Below are positions 1 through 9,902 of a stretch of 64,000 nt of DNA, piece by piece; position 1 is the first letter of the stretch; the number at the start of each line of letters is the position of its first letter. The DNA is taken from assembly GCF_021654285.1 (NCBI RefSeq), contig NZ_JAKFZS010000001.1, positions 264,941 to 328,940 on the forward strand. Direction: 5' to 3'. The stretch comes from Pseudoalteromonas luteoviolacea (GTDB lineage Bacteria > Pseudomonadota > Gammaproteobacteria > Enterobacterales > Alteromonadaceae). The notes beneath the pieces are model-generated. The model was given only the letters and a program-made list of their open reading frames with translations, had not been told where the DNA came from and made no database searches. Made by a program: the position numbers and the translations under genes.

Positions 1-85
1 ATTGCGGAACATACGCATCCACGGGCTGTGTTCGATCCACTCCTATCATAGGTATCGTTGCCAAGAATTAGCTTTCTCAAGCTAC

Positions 86-115
86 AAAAAAGGCCGCTTT
101 CGCGACCTTTTCTTT
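86..115 (-). terminator. Terminator hairpin, repeat unit 1
   Basis: On the minus strand this reads AAAGGTCGC, loop GAAA, GCGGCCTTT and a T run. It is a duplicate of the purL terminator at 241-270 and lies 155 bp from it. Confidence 0.75.
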
Positions 116-240
116 AGAGTAATATACTACTCAATTAACCCACGTTTTTACGTGCATTGCGGAACATACGCATCCATGGGCTATCTTCTTTCCACTCCTA
201 TCAAAGGTATCGCTGCCAAGAGTTAGCCTGCTTCAAAAAC

Positions 241-270
241 AAAAAAGGCCGCTTTCGCGACCTTTTCTTT
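241..270 (-). terminator. purL terminator (repeat unit 2 copy)
   Basis: This GC-rich stem with a GAAA tetraloop and a T tract begins 20 bp after the purL stop on the minus strand. The A run on the other flank could also let it work in the opposite direction. Confidence 0.8.
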
Positions 271-289
271 AGAGTAATATATTACTCAA

Positions 290-3200
290 TTAACCCACGT
301 TTTTACGTGCGTTACGGAACATACGCATCCATGGGCTATCTTCTTTCCACTCATCTGGGTGCCAAGAGTTAGCAACTGCACGGAATACACGCTCTGGGTG
401 TGGCATCATCACTGTTGCACGACCGTCCGTTGATGTAATACCAGTAATACCTTCTGGTGAACCATTCGGGTTGTTCGGGTATTGCGTCGTCGGCTTGCCA
501 AAGTTATCAACATACTGAACTGCAACTGTGCCAGACTCAAGCGCTGCTTTCACTGCTGCGTCGTTTGCAAACTCAGCATGACCTTCACCGTGAGATACCG
601 CGATTGGCATGCGAGAACCTGCCATACCTTGGAAGAATACTGACGGGCTTTCTTGTACTTCAACAAGGCTGAAGCGTGCTTCAAAACGCTCTGACTTGTT
701 AGTTACAAAACGTGGCCAGTGCTCAGTGCCAGGAATAAGCTCTTTCAGAGTTGATAACATCTGACAGCCGTTACACACACCTAGGCTGAACGTATCTTGA
801 CGCTCAAAGAAGGTTTGGAACTGGTCGCGTGCCATGTCATTGAATAGGATTGACTTAGCCCAACCTTCACCAGCACCAAGTACGTCACCGTAAGAGAAAC
901 CACCACATGCTACAAGGCCTTTAAACTCTTCTAGCGTTAGGCGACCTTCGAGAATGTCACTCATGTGTACGTCTACTGCTGCAAAGCCTGCACGGTTAAA
1001 TGCAGCTGCCATTTCAACGTGTGAGTTAACGCCTTGTTCACGAAGGATTGCCATCTTAGGCTTAGCACCTGTTGCAATGTAAGGTGCAGCAACGTCTTCA
1101 TTTAGGTCGAAGCTCAGTTTTACGTTCAGACCAGGATCTTTCTCGTCAAATTTTGCATCAAATTCTTGCTTAGCACACTCAGGGTTATCACGAAGTGCTT
1201 GCATCTTGTACGTCGTTTCAGCCCAAATCGTGCGAAGTTCAGTACGTGTATTTGCAAGTACTGCTTCACCGCCACGGTTGAAGATAACTTTGTCTTCTGC
1301 GTTTAGAGCACCGATTGTGTGGCTGATTGCACCAAGGCCATTGTCAACTAACACAGCTTCAACAGCTGCAAGGTCAGAGTTGCGAACCTGAATCACTGCA
1401 CCTAGCTCTTCGTTGTAAAGCGCTTCGATGTCAGAGCCAGTTAAGCTATCAAGATTTACCGTTACACCTGTACGACCTGCGAATGCCATTTCAGCAACCG
1501 TTGTGAATAAACCACCGTCTGAACGGTCGTGGTAAGCAAGTAGCTTCTCGTCAGCCACAAGTGCTTGCATCGCATTGTAGAAGCCTTTCAATAGCTCTGG
1601 GTTATCTACGTCAGGCGTCTTATCACCAAGTTGCTTGTAAACCTGTGCAAGGCTTGATGCACCCATACGGTTTTGACCAGCACCTAAATCAACTAGGATT
1701 AGGCTTGAGTCACCTTTATCAGTACGAAGCTGAGGCGTGACTGTTTTGCGGATGTCTTCTACACGACCAAATGCAGTGATAACGAGAGAAAGTGGCGCAG
1801 TAACTTCTTTGTTTTCACCATTCTCTTCCCACTTCGTCTTCATTGACATCGAGTCTTTACCAACTGGGATAGTCAGACCAAGTGCTGGACATAGCTCTTC
1901 ACCTACCGCTTTAACTGCTTCGTAAAGACCTGCGTCTTCACCTGGGTGACCTGCTGCTGCCATCCAGTTTGCAGATAGCTTGATGTTCTCAAGACCACCA
2001 ATGTTTGCGCCTGCAATGTTCGTTAACGCTTCTGCTACTGCTAAACGCGCAGATGCGCCATAGTTTAGAAGTGCCGCAGGTGTACGCTCACCCATTGACA
2101 TAGCTTCACCGTGGTAAGTATCAAACGCTGCTGCCGTTACAGCACAGTTTGCCACTGGTACCTGCCAAGGGCCAACCATTTGATCACGTGCCACTAAACC
2201 TGTAACCGTACGGTCACCAATGGTGATAAGGAATGTTTTTTCAGCGATAGTAGGTAGACGAAGTAAACGCTTAGCAGCTTCCTCTACATCAATACTATCT
2301 GTTTTAAGTGCTTCACCAGATACTTGCTTTGACTCAACGTCACGGTGCATCTTAGGTGCTTTACCCAGTAGTACTTCAAGTGGAAGATCGACTGGGTTGT
2401 TATCAAAGTGGCTATCCGCAACGGTTAAGTGACGCTCTTCAGTTGCTTCACCAATTACTGCATATTGCGCGCGCTCACGCTTACAGATCTCTTCAAAACG
2501 TGCAAAGTCTTCTGCCGCTACTGCAAGTACGTAACGTTCTTGTGATTCATTACACCAGATCTCGTGTGGTGCCATGCCCGGCTCATCGTTCGGGATGTTA
2601 CGTAGTTGGAATTTACCACCACGACCACCATCGTCTACAAGCTCTGGGAATGCGTTTGAAAGACCACCTGCACCCACATCATGGATAAACGCGATTGGGT
2701 TTTCGTCGCCTAGCTGCCAACATTTATCGATAACTTCCTGACAACGACGTTCCATCTCTGGGTTTTCACGCTGTACAGAAGCAAAATCTAAATCTTCGTT
2801 TGACTGACCAGATGCCATTGATGATGCAGCGCCACCACCCAGACCAATGTTCATCGCTGGACCACCTAAAGCGACTAACTTAGCGCCAACTGGGATTTCA
2901 CCCTTTTGAACATGCTCAGTACGGATGTTACCAAGACCACCTGCAAGCATAATTGGCTTGTGGTAACCACGTACCTCGAAGCCGTTGTGGCTGTTCACTT
3001 TTTCTTCGTAAGTACGGAAGTAACCTAGTAGGTTAGGACGACCGAATTCGTTGTTAAACGCCGCGCCACCTAGAGGGCCATCGATCATAATGTCTAGTGC
3101 ATTAACGATACGGCCAGGTTTGCCGAAGTTTGTTTCCCACGGCTGCTCAAAACCAGGAATACGAAGGTTTGATACGGTAAAACCAACTAGGCCTGCTTTT

Positions 3201-4174
3201 GGCTTAGAGCCACGGCCTGTTGCACCTTCGTCACGAATTTCACCACCGGAACCAGTAGATGCACCAGAGAATGGCGCAATCGCTGTTGGGTGGTTATGAG
3301 TTTCAACCTTCATCAAGATTTCAATGTTTTCTTGATTGTAGCTGTACTCACCTTCTTTATTTGGGAAGAAACGACCCGCTTTAGAACCCTTCATTACTGC
3401 TGCGTTATCTTTATAAGCAGACAGTACATTTTCAGGGTGCGTCTCGTAAGTATTCTTGATCATTTTAAACAGCGATTTAGGCTGCTCTTCACCGTCGATT
3501 GTCCAATCAGCGTTGAAAATTTTGTGACGACAGTGCTCAGAGTTCGCTTGTGCGAACATGAATAGCTCGATGTCGTTCGGGTTACGGCCTAGTTTTGTGA
3601 AGTTTTCTACTAGGTAGTCAATTTCGTCGTCCGCCAATGCAAAGCCTTGCTCAACGTTTGCTGTTGCAAGTGCTTCACGGCCACCGCCAAGAATGTCAAC
3701 AGATGACATTGGGCGCGGCTCTTCTACACGGAATAACTGTCCAGCATCTTCTAAGTTGCTGTGTACAGACTCTGTCATGCGGTCATGAAGTAACTTAGCT
3801 ACATCCGCTAATTGCTCTGCGCTTAGTGCGCCCTCAACATAGTAAGCGATACCACGCTCAACACGGTGAACTTTATCTAGACCACAGTTGTTCGCGATGT
3901 CAGTTGCTTTAGAAGCCCATGGAGAAATAGTTCCAATGCGAGGCGTCACTAAAATAAGTGTTCCCTCAGGCTTGTGCTCGACGGCGGTAGGCCCATACTT
4001 TAATAACTTGCTTAGCTTGTCGAGTTCTGTCTCTGAAAGGTCAGCTGTTACATCAGCAAAATGCATAAACTCAGCATATACGCCTGTAACAGGTAACTCT
4101 GCATCCGCGCAGCTTTTAAGGATCTTTTGGACTTTAAAATCAGAAAGTGCAGGTGCACCACGTAGGATTAACAT
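290..4174 (-). CDS. purL: Phosphoribosylformylglycinamidine synthase
   Basis: PurL converts FGAR, ATP and glutamine to FGAM in cytosolic purine synthesis. The large gammaproteobacterial single-chain form is recognised: a PurS-like N-terminus ([11 protein letters not shown]), the ATP/FGAR region with [20 protein letters not shown], and a C-terminal class I glutaminase domain with the nucleophile C1134 in GVCNGCQ and PHPER near the end. The length is 1294 residues, against about 1295 in E. coli. The reading frame is open 35 codons further upstream, but a TATAAT box at 4221-4226 would make the upstream Met at 4222 leaderless, and homology begins at the Met at 4174, so that start is chosen. The gene is divergent from mltF, as in E. 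coli. The 3' end is tandemly repeated downstream. Confidence 0.96.
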   Translation of the reverse strand: MLILRGAPALSDFKVQKILKSCADAELPVTGVYAEFMHFADVTADLSETELDKLSKLLKYGPTAVEHKPEGTLILVTPRIGTISPWASKATDIANNCGLDKVHRVERGIAYYVEGALSAEQLADVAKLLHDRMTESVHSNLEDAGQLFRVEEPRPMSSVDILGGGREALATANVEQGFALADDEIDYLVENFTKLGRNPNDIELFMFAQANSEHCRHKIFNADWTIDGEEQPKSLFKMIKNTYETHPENVLSAYKDNAAVMKGSKAGRFFPNKEGEYSYNQENIEILMKVETHNHPTAIAPFSGASTGSGGEIRDEGATGRGSKPKAGLVGFTVSNLRIPGFEQPWETNFGKPGRIVNALDIMIDGPLGGAAFNNEFGRPNLLGYFRTYEEKVNSHNGFEVRGYHKPIMLAGGLGNIRTEHVQKGEIPVGAKLVALGGPAMNIGLGGGAASSMASGQSNEDLDFASVQRENPEMERRCQEVIDKCWQLGDENPIAFIHDVGAGGLSNAFPELVDDGGRGGKFQLRNIPNDEPGMAPHEIWCNESQERYVLAVAAEDFARFEEICKRERAQYAVIGEATEERHLTVADSHFDNNPVDLPLEVLLGKAPKMHRDVESKQVSGEALKTDSIDVEEAAKRLLRLPTIAEKTFLITIGDRTVTGLVARDQMVGPWQVPVANCAVTAAAFDTYHGEAMSMGERTPAALLNYGASARLAVAEALTNIAGANIGGLENIKLSANWMAAAGHPGEDAGLYEAVKAVGEELCPALGLTIPVGKDSMSMKTKWEENGENKEVTAPLSLVITAFGRVEDIRKTVTPQLRTDKGDSSLILVDLGAGQNRMGASSLAQVYKQLGDKTPDVDNPELLKGFYNAMQALVADEKLLAYHDRSDGGLFTTVAEMAFAGRTGVTVNLDSLTGSDIEALYNEELGAVIQVRNSDLAAVEAVLVDNGLGAISHTIGALNAEDKVIFNRGGEAVLANTRTELRTIWAETTYKMQALRDNPECAKQEFDAKFDEKDPGLNVKLSFDLNEDVAAPYIATGAKPKMAILREQGVNSHVEMAAAFNRAGFAAVDVHMSDILEGRLTLEEFKGLVACGGFSYGDVLGAGEGWAKSILFNDMARDQFQTFFERQDTFSLGVCNGCQMLSTLKELIPGTEHWPRFVTNKSERFEARFSLVEVQESPSVFFQGMAGSRMPIAVSHGEGHAEFANDAAVKAALESGTVAVQYVDNFGKPTTQYPNNPNGSPEGITGITSTDGRATVMMPHPERVFRAVANSWHPDEWKEDSPWMRMFRNARKNVG

Positions 4175-4220
4175 AGATATTTCATCCGGGGTTAAGGATT
4201 GAACGATATTTTGGGCCGCC

Positions 4221-4249
4221 ATTATAGTCGAATTGACGCACAGATTTAA
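4221..4249 (-). promoter_or_regulatory. Probable purL sigma-70 promoter
   Basis: On the minus strand TTAAAT (4244-4249) is followed after 17 bp by a perfect TATAAT (4221-4226). This gives a leader of about 40 nt before the chosen purL start. No clear PurR box was seen. Confidence 0.55.
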
Positions 4250-4418
4250 CTCAAAATTGTCATTTATCGAAAAAAACACGCTTCACAAATAGGTATATAC
4301 TTGAGAGCATACGATTAAAAGTTTGATTTTGCTTTTAATGCACACCATCATTGCGTAAAAACACTCTGTATCTTATGGAGTTAATCGGTAACTTAATAAA
4401 TTTCATAACGGAAAAGGC

Positions 4419-5801
4419 ATGGTACAAAACAAGCTAACGGGTTTATTAAGCACGCTGGTGTTCATTCTATTACTGGCAGGCTGTGATAAGGCACCACCGA
4501 GCCAGCTTCAACAAATAAAAAACAAGGGCAAACTCAATGTTGGGATCTTGGTCGGTCCTGCAACTTATTATCAGGGCCATAACGAAGAAGAAGGCTTTGA
4601 ATATGAACTTGCAGGCATGTTCGCCGATGAACTGAATGTCGAGCTTAATATCATCCCCTTTTTCAATTTAGAAAAACTTTTTGAACAGTTAGAGCGAGGT
4701 GATGTCGACATCATCGCCTCTGGGATTAGCTATCACCCAAAGAGAGCAGAAAGCTTTCGTTTTGGTCCTTTTTACCGAGATATCAGCCAAAAGTTAGTGT
4801 ATAAGCAAGGTAAAAAGCGCCCTAGGCACTATGGTCAACTCTCGGGGCCTGTTACCGTACTTGCCAATAGCCATCACGTACTTTCGTTACAAGCAGCAAA
4901 ACAAGATTACCCTGAGCTACAATGGCAAACGACTCAAGCCTTAGATCAAGAAGAATTACTGCAAGGGATTCTAGCCGGCGAGATTGAATATACGATTGTG
5001 GACTCTCACTCCCTATCGCTTTTTCGTCGCTATCACCCAAACCTCAGTATTGCATTTTCTGTCACCCAATCAGATCCCATCGCTTGGGTGATGAAAAAGC
5101 AAAATGATGATTCATTGTATGCTTTACTGCTGCCATTTTTTGCCAAAATTCAAAGTCACAACCAGCTTGCTGCTTTAGAAGAAAAGTACTTTGGTCATGT
5201 CGAACAATTCAATTACGTGAATACTGTGGCGTTTGTCGAAGCCAGCAAAGCAGTACTGCCTAAATACGCACCTTGGTTTATCGAATATGCAAAGGCACAT
5301 AACGTTGACTGGCGATTACTTGCGGCACTGAGTTATCAAGAATCGATGTGGAACCCAAGAGCAAAATCCCCCACTGGCGTTCGCGGCATAATGATGCTCA
5401 CTCAAAGCACAGCCAAGCGTGTTGGTGTTAAACATCGACTTAAACCGGAACAAAATATCCGTGGCGGCGCAAAATACCTAGCTAACTTAATTTCACGGGT
5501 ACCAGAAGATGTATCTGATCCAGATAGAACTTGGTTGGCCTTAGCGGCGTATAACGTCGGTATGGGACATGTAAGAGATGCATTAAAACTGACGAAACAA
5601 CAAGGTGGCAATCCGAATAGTTGGGCGGATGTTAAAAAACGACTACCACTGCTGACTAAAAAACGCTACTATCGAAGTACAAGATATGGATATGCGCGTG
5701 GCGATGTTGCTGTACATTATGTCGATAATATACGCCGCTACTTCGACGCTCTGGTCTGGTTAGACGAAAATGGAGCGCTCCCTTTCAGTTCCGGTAATTA
5801 A
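4419..5801 (+). CDS. mltF: Membrane-bound lytic murein transglycosylase F
   Basis: This is an outer-membrane lipoprotein that cleaves peptidoglycan glycan strands to 1,6-anhydro products. A signal peptide ends in the lipobox LLAGC (Cys about residue 22). Next comes a family 3 solute-binding-like domain (about 35-265) and then a C-terminal SLT domain. The catalytic Glu is E308 in SYQESMWNP, followed by the conserved SPTGVRGIMMLT. At 460 residues it is close to the usual MltF length. It is divergent from purL and convergent with tadA, the arrangement known from E. coli. Confidence 0.95.
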   Translation: MVQNKLTGLLSTLVFILLLAGCDKAPPSQLQQIKNKGKLNVGILVGPATYYQGHNEEEGFEYELAGMFADELNVELNIIPFFNLEKLFEQLERGDVDIIASGISYHPKRAESFRFGPFYRDISQKLVYKQGKKRPRHYGQLSGPVTVLANSHHVLSLQAAKQDYPELQWQTTQALDQEELLQGILAGEIEYTIVDSHSLSLFRRYHPNLSIAFSVTQSDPIAWVMKKQNDDSLYALLLPFFAKIQSHNQLAALEEKYFGHVEQFNYVNTVAFVEASKAVLPKYAPWFIEYAKAHNVDWRLLAALSYQESMWNPRAKSPTGVRGIMMLTQSTAKRVGVKHRLKPEQNIRGGAKYLANLISRVPEDVSDPDRTWLALAAYNVGMGHVRDALKLTKQQGGNPNSWADVKKRLPLLTKKRYYRSTRYGYARGDVAVHYVDNIRRYFDALVWLDENGALPFSSGN

Positions 5802-5895
5802 CGGCATCCCAGTCTCGTTGTCATAAGCCTGTCATACAAAGCAGGTATTTCTGTCACGCGTAATACAGTTTTTCTCTCACATTAAGGAGGTTCAG

Positions 5896-6632
<737 letters not shown>

Positions 6633-6666
6633 TTACAGAATTATTGCTAAAATTACCAAATTACCA

Positions 6667-6696
6667 TGGCTCACTAATATAAAATTAGGCTATAAT
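6667..6696 (+). promoter_or_regulatory. Probable gsk promoter
   Basis: A perfect TATAAT lies at 6691-6696, 46 bp before the gsk ATG. The corresponding -35 (TGGCTC, 6667-6672, 18-bp spacer) is weak. Confidence 0.4.
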
Positions 6697-6741
6697 TCGC
6701 CGCTTTTTTTATTTAATGAGCTCAAAACACACGGGTAAAAC

Positions 6742-8046
6742 ATGAAATTTCCGGGACACCGTAGGCATAAGCATTATTTTCCTGTGGAAGATAAGGACCC
6801 ACTTATCAACCACTTAAATGCTGAAGATCGCTTGAAGCGTAACTATATTTGCGGCATCGACCAAATCGTTGTCGACATCGAAGCTAAAGTCGACCAAGCT
6901 TTTTTGGATGAATTCCACCTGCAGCGTGGTATGTCACAAGTCATAGACAATGATGTCACCAATGCACTTTATGAGCGTTTAAAACGTGATGACATGATTG
7001 ACTACGAATTTGCTGGCGGCACCATAGGCAACACCATGCACAACTATTCGGTACTGGCTGATGATCGCTCTGTACTATTAGGTGTGATGAGTGAAAGTAT
7101 TGAAATCGGCAGCTATGCATATAAGTTTTTATGTAATACATCCAGCCGCGTCGACTTAGACCACCTTCAGCCAGTTGCCGGTCCTATTGGCCGTTGCTTC
7201 ACACTGATTGATGATAGCGGTGAGCGTACCTTCGCTATCAGTGCAGGTTTAATGAACTACTTGCGCCCTGAATCGATTAGTCAGTCATTAATCGAAAACG
7301 CCTCAGCTTTGGTGATCAGTGCTTATCTCATGCGTACAAAAGGCGATGAGACAATGACACAAGCAACCATGCAAGCCGTTGAGTATGCGAATAAAGCAGG
7401 TGTGCCAGTGGTATTAACCTTGGGCACTAAATTCTTGATCGAGCAAGATCCACAGTGGTGGGCTGAGTTTGTTGAAAAACATGTTGATATTCTCGCGATG
7501 AACGAAGAAGAAGGCGAAGCAATCACTGGCTTTGACGATCCGCTGATGGCCGCAGACAAAGCGCTTGACTGGGTTGACTTAGTTATCTGTACGGCAGGCC
7601 CTACCGGCTTGTATATGGCAGGTTACGTTGAAGACACCATGAAACGTGAAACCGAGTACCCACTGCTGCCGGGCGCGATTCCTGAATTTAACCGCTATGA
7701 GTTCTCTCGCGCCATGCGCAAGTCTCATTGTGATAACCCAATCCGAGTTTATAGTCACACAGCCCCTTATATGGGTGGTCCAGATACCATTAAAAATACC
7801 AATGGTGCCGGTGACTGTGCACTCGCTGCGGTATTGCATGACTTATCAGCAAATGTTTATCACCGTTTGAACGTGCCAAACTCTGCCAAACACGAACAGG
7901 CTGCAATCACCTATTCGTCACTTGCACAGATCAGCAAATATGCAAACCGTGCAAGCTTTGAAGTGTTGGTTCAACACTCACCACGATTATCTCGTGGTTT
8001 ACCTGAAAGAGAAGACTCTTTAGAGCAATCTTACTGGGATCAGTAA
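6742..8046 (+). CDS. gsk: Inosine/guanosine kinase
   Basis: Gsk phosphorylates guanosine and inosine to GMP and IMP in purine salvage. The 434-residue protein is the same length as E. coli Gsk and collinear with it, from MKFPGHRRHKHYFP to the terminal GLPEREDSLEQSYWD. It is a PfkB/ribokinase-type kinase: the C-terminal signature NTNGAGD (N354-D358 region) carries the anion hole and the catalytic base D358. It is monocistronic, with its own -10 box and a convergent hairpin after the stop. Confidence 0.95.
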   Translation: MKFPGHRRHKHYFPVEDKDPLINHLNAEDRLKRNYICGIDQIVVDIEAKVDQAFLDEFHLQRGMSQVIDNDVTNALYERLKRDDMIDYEFAGGTIGNTMHNYSVLADDRSVLLGVMSESIEIGSYAYKFLCNTSSRVDLDHLQPVAGPIGRCFTLIDDSGERTFAISAGLMNYLRPESISQSLIENASALVISAYLMRTKGDETMTQATMQAVEYANKAGVPVVLTLGTKFLIEQDPQWWAEFVEKHVDILAMNEEEGEAITGFDDPLMAADKALDWVDLVICTAGPTGLYMAGYVEDTMKRETEYPLLPGAIPEFNRYEFSRAMRKSHCDNPIRVYSHTAPYMGGPDTIKNTNGAGDCALAAVLHDLSANVYHRLNVPNSAKHEQAAITYSSLAQISKYANRASFEVLVQHSPRLSRGLPEREDSLEQSYWDQ

Positions 8047-8051
8047 TTTAA

Positions 8052-8076
8052 TTTGCGCACACACTGTGTGCGCAAA
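8052..8076. terminator. Convergent gsk/glsA hairpin
   Basis: This is a perfect 12-bp stem (TTTGCGCACACA) around a single base, placed between the convergent stops of gsk and glsA. The flanking T runs are short, so terminator strength is uncertain. Confidence 0.6.
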
Positions 8077-8086
8077 ATGTGCTGCG

Positions 8087-9004
8087 TTAGAAAATAGCTG
8101 TTCCGAGCTCTTCAGCAAGAAACTCTAACGCGGCAATTCCTGCAACTGAATTCCCCACTTTATCAAGACCAGGGGACCAAACAGCTATCGTAAAACGACC
8201 CGGTACCACTGCAATAATGGCGCCAGATACGCCCGACTTTCCTGGCATACCAACTCGATAACCAAAATCTCCTGCCGCATCATACAAACCACTGGTAAAT
8301 AGCAATGAGTTAAGTTGCTTGATCTGTTTGGCAGGCAAAATTTGCTGCTGTGTTTGCGTGCATACACCACCATTGGATAGATAAGAAAAGCACTTCGCCA
8401 ATTCAGCTGCATTTAATTCAATGGCGCAAAAGTTAAAATATGACCAAAGCACCTCTTCAACTTCATTGTTGAAGTTACCAAATGATTTCATTAAATATGC
8501 CATCGCTGCATTGCGATAACGATGTTCATACTCTGACTGTGCAACCACTTTGTTGACGCTCAGCTTAGGATTACCGGTTTGCATTCGATAGCTTTCTAGC
8601 ATGGTATGAATAGGCGCACTTAAACGCGAGTACAGCGCATCACAGGTCACTATCGCACCCGCATTGATAAACGGGTTTCTCGGGATGCCATTTTCAAACT
8701 CTAACTGTGTTAGTGAATTAAAAGCAGTGCCTGAAGGCTCTTTTCCGACTCTTTGCCATAACTCATCACCATAACGCTGCAGCGCCAGTGTAAGTGTCAT
8801 GACCTTTGAGACGGACTGCACCGTAAATTTCGCCTCACAGTCACCGGCACTATATGTGTCACCACTTTGCGTTTGAATCGCAATGGCGAACTGCCCTAAC
8901 TGCTGCTCAGCAAGGGCTGGAATGTAATCAGCAACTTTACCATGGTGCAATAATGGCTGAACATGTCGTACTGTTCGCTCTAAAATAGATTGATAGTCTG
9001 TCAT
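8087..9004 (-). CDS. glsA: Glutaminase
   Basis: This enzyme hydrolyses L-glutamine to glutamate and ammonia and belongs to the serine-dependent beta-lactamase fold glutaminases. The catalytic S64-x-x-K67 (QSVSKV) and conserved blocks NPFINAGA, KSFGNF and GMPGKSGVSG are all present. The start at 9004 (MTDYQSILE) gives 305 residues, close to E. coli GlsB. The frame is open 17 codons further up, but that extension has no homology. No good Shine-Dalgarno is seen at either start. The gene lies downstream of the phosphoribosyltransferase terminator and so probably has its own promoter. Confidence 0.93.
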   Translation of the reverse strand: MTDYQSILERTVRHVQPLLHHGKVADYIPALAEQQLGQFAIAIQTQSGDTYSAGDCEAKFTVQSVSKVMTLTLALQRYGDELWQRVGKEPSGTAFNSLTQLEFENGIPRNPFINAGAIVTCDALYSRLSAPIHTMLESYRMQTGNPKLSVNKVVAQSEYEHRYRNAAMAYLMKSFGNFNNEVEEVLWSYFNFCAIELNAAELAKCFSYLSNGGVCTQTQQQILPAKQIKQLNSLLFTSGLYDAAGDFGYRVGMPGKSGVSGAIIAVVPGRFTIAVWSPGLDKVGNSVAGIAALEFLAEELGTAIF

Positions 9005-9065
9005 ATCAAAAATGCAAAATTCACAATGAGCGGAGTGTAACAAAAGCGCTATCACCCAGCCATAA

Positions 9066-9100
9066 AAAAGCCGTTGAAAACGCTGTTTTCAACGGCTTTT
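9066..9100 (-). terminator. Terminator of the phosphoribosyltransferase gene
   Basis: This is a perfect 16-bp stem (AAAAGCCGTTGAAAAC) with a GCT/AGC loop and flanking T runs, starting about 18 bp after the stop on the minus strand. Confidence 0.85.
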
Positions 9101-9117
9101 GAAAAATAAGTGTTCAG

Positions 9118-9681
9118 TTACTTCGAAAATAAATCTTTAATGTTAGCGAGGTCTGACTTACCTTCAATCAACTCATCTGGTGTTAAACCTGAGAGTTCAT
9201 GTGGAAACACCAACCACTCATCAGACTCGTGAATGTAGTAATCTGGCGTCATTGGTACTTTTTTGTTTGCTGGTTTGTAGTACGGGCAAGCAACACGGAT
9301 ATCTTTAGGCAAGTTTAGACGCATTAGCTCTTCAAGCTTTTCTTTCAATGCGTAAATACTGCGGCCAGAGTCAAATACATCATCAACAATCAATAAAGAG
9401 TCGCCCGCGTTGGCATTCTCAATGATGTAATGTAGACCATGTACTTTGATCTCTTTGGACTGCTTGCCAATCCCATAATACGAAGAGGTACGTACCGCGA
9501 TATGATCTGTTTCTATGCCTTTGTAGTCATAGTACTCTTGCACAGCAATACCAATTGGCGCACCACCTCGCCAAATACCGATGATAAAATCCGGACGAAA
9601 CCCATCTTCATACACTTGAGCCGCCAGACGAAATGAATCCTCTAAAAGCTGTTGCGCTGTGATATAGCACTTATCAGACAT
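9118..9681 (-). CDS. Purine (hypoxanthine-type) phosphoribosyltransferase
   Basis: This type I phosphoribosyltransferase of 187 residues has the PRPP-binding loop V99-D-D-V-F-D-S-G106 and the upstream IGIWRGGAPIG loop that binds pyrophosphate. It is expected to make IMP or GMP/XMP from a free purine base in salvage, next to gsk. It does not resemble E. coli Hpt closely in its N-terminal half, so base specificity is inferred and no symbol is given. The start has GGGG seven to ten bases upstream. Confidence 0.8.
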   Translation of the reverse strand: MSDKCYITAQQLLEDSFRLAAQVYEDGFRPDFIIGIWRGGAPIGIAVQEYYDYKGIETDHIAVRTSSYYGIGKQSKEIKVHGLHYIIENANAGDSLLIVDDVFDSGRSIYALKEKLEELMRLNLPKDIRVACPYYKPANKKVPMTPDYYIHESDEWLVFPHELSGLTPDELIEGKSDLANIKDLFSK

Positions 9682-9869
9682 AAAAACCCCGTATTGTCAG
9701 TGCGAGTGGCACCTGATCATGTGTCACTCTGAACAAGAATAACTTATAACCGTGTATTCTAGCTGAGTCGGGTAGAAATTGCTTGCGGTACATCAGAGTT
9801 TTTACGACAAAATGACGGAAAAAAGATATTAAAAAGAAGAATTGTAGAAAGATGATTAGCGATGATTAA

Positions 9870-9898
9870 ATCGTGAGCAGGCAGAGCCCGCTCACGAT
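9870..9898 (-). terminator. Probable parC terminator
   Basis: A 9-bp perfect stem (ATCGTGAGC/GCTCACGAT) lies just after the parC stop on the minus strand. It is followed by only a weak T-rich stretch. Confidence 0.5.
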
Positions 9899-9902
9899 GG
9901 AA

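Larger units (their letters stand above)
1..350. repeat. 155-bp tandem repeat of the purL tail plus terminator
   Basis: Three units start at 1, 156 and 311, exactly 155 bp apart. Each holds, on the minus strand, the last codons of purL, and units 1 and 2 are each followed by a terminator hairpin. The unit at 311 is the true end of purL, with its stop at 290-292. Unit 2 still encodes [20 protein letters not shown] and a stop without a change; unit 1 has drifted. Both extra units have two in-frame stops just before this stretch, so they are not translated. The window begins inside the array, so more units may lie to the left. Confidence 0.9.

Noticed and set aside
2356..2688. Long antisense ORFs inside purL and other large genes
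   Set aside because: They are codon shadows of well-supported genes, with no ribosome sites or recognisable products.
4175..4279. Longer purL N-terminus (35 more codons)
   Set aside because: No homology, and a TATAAT box lies inside the extension.
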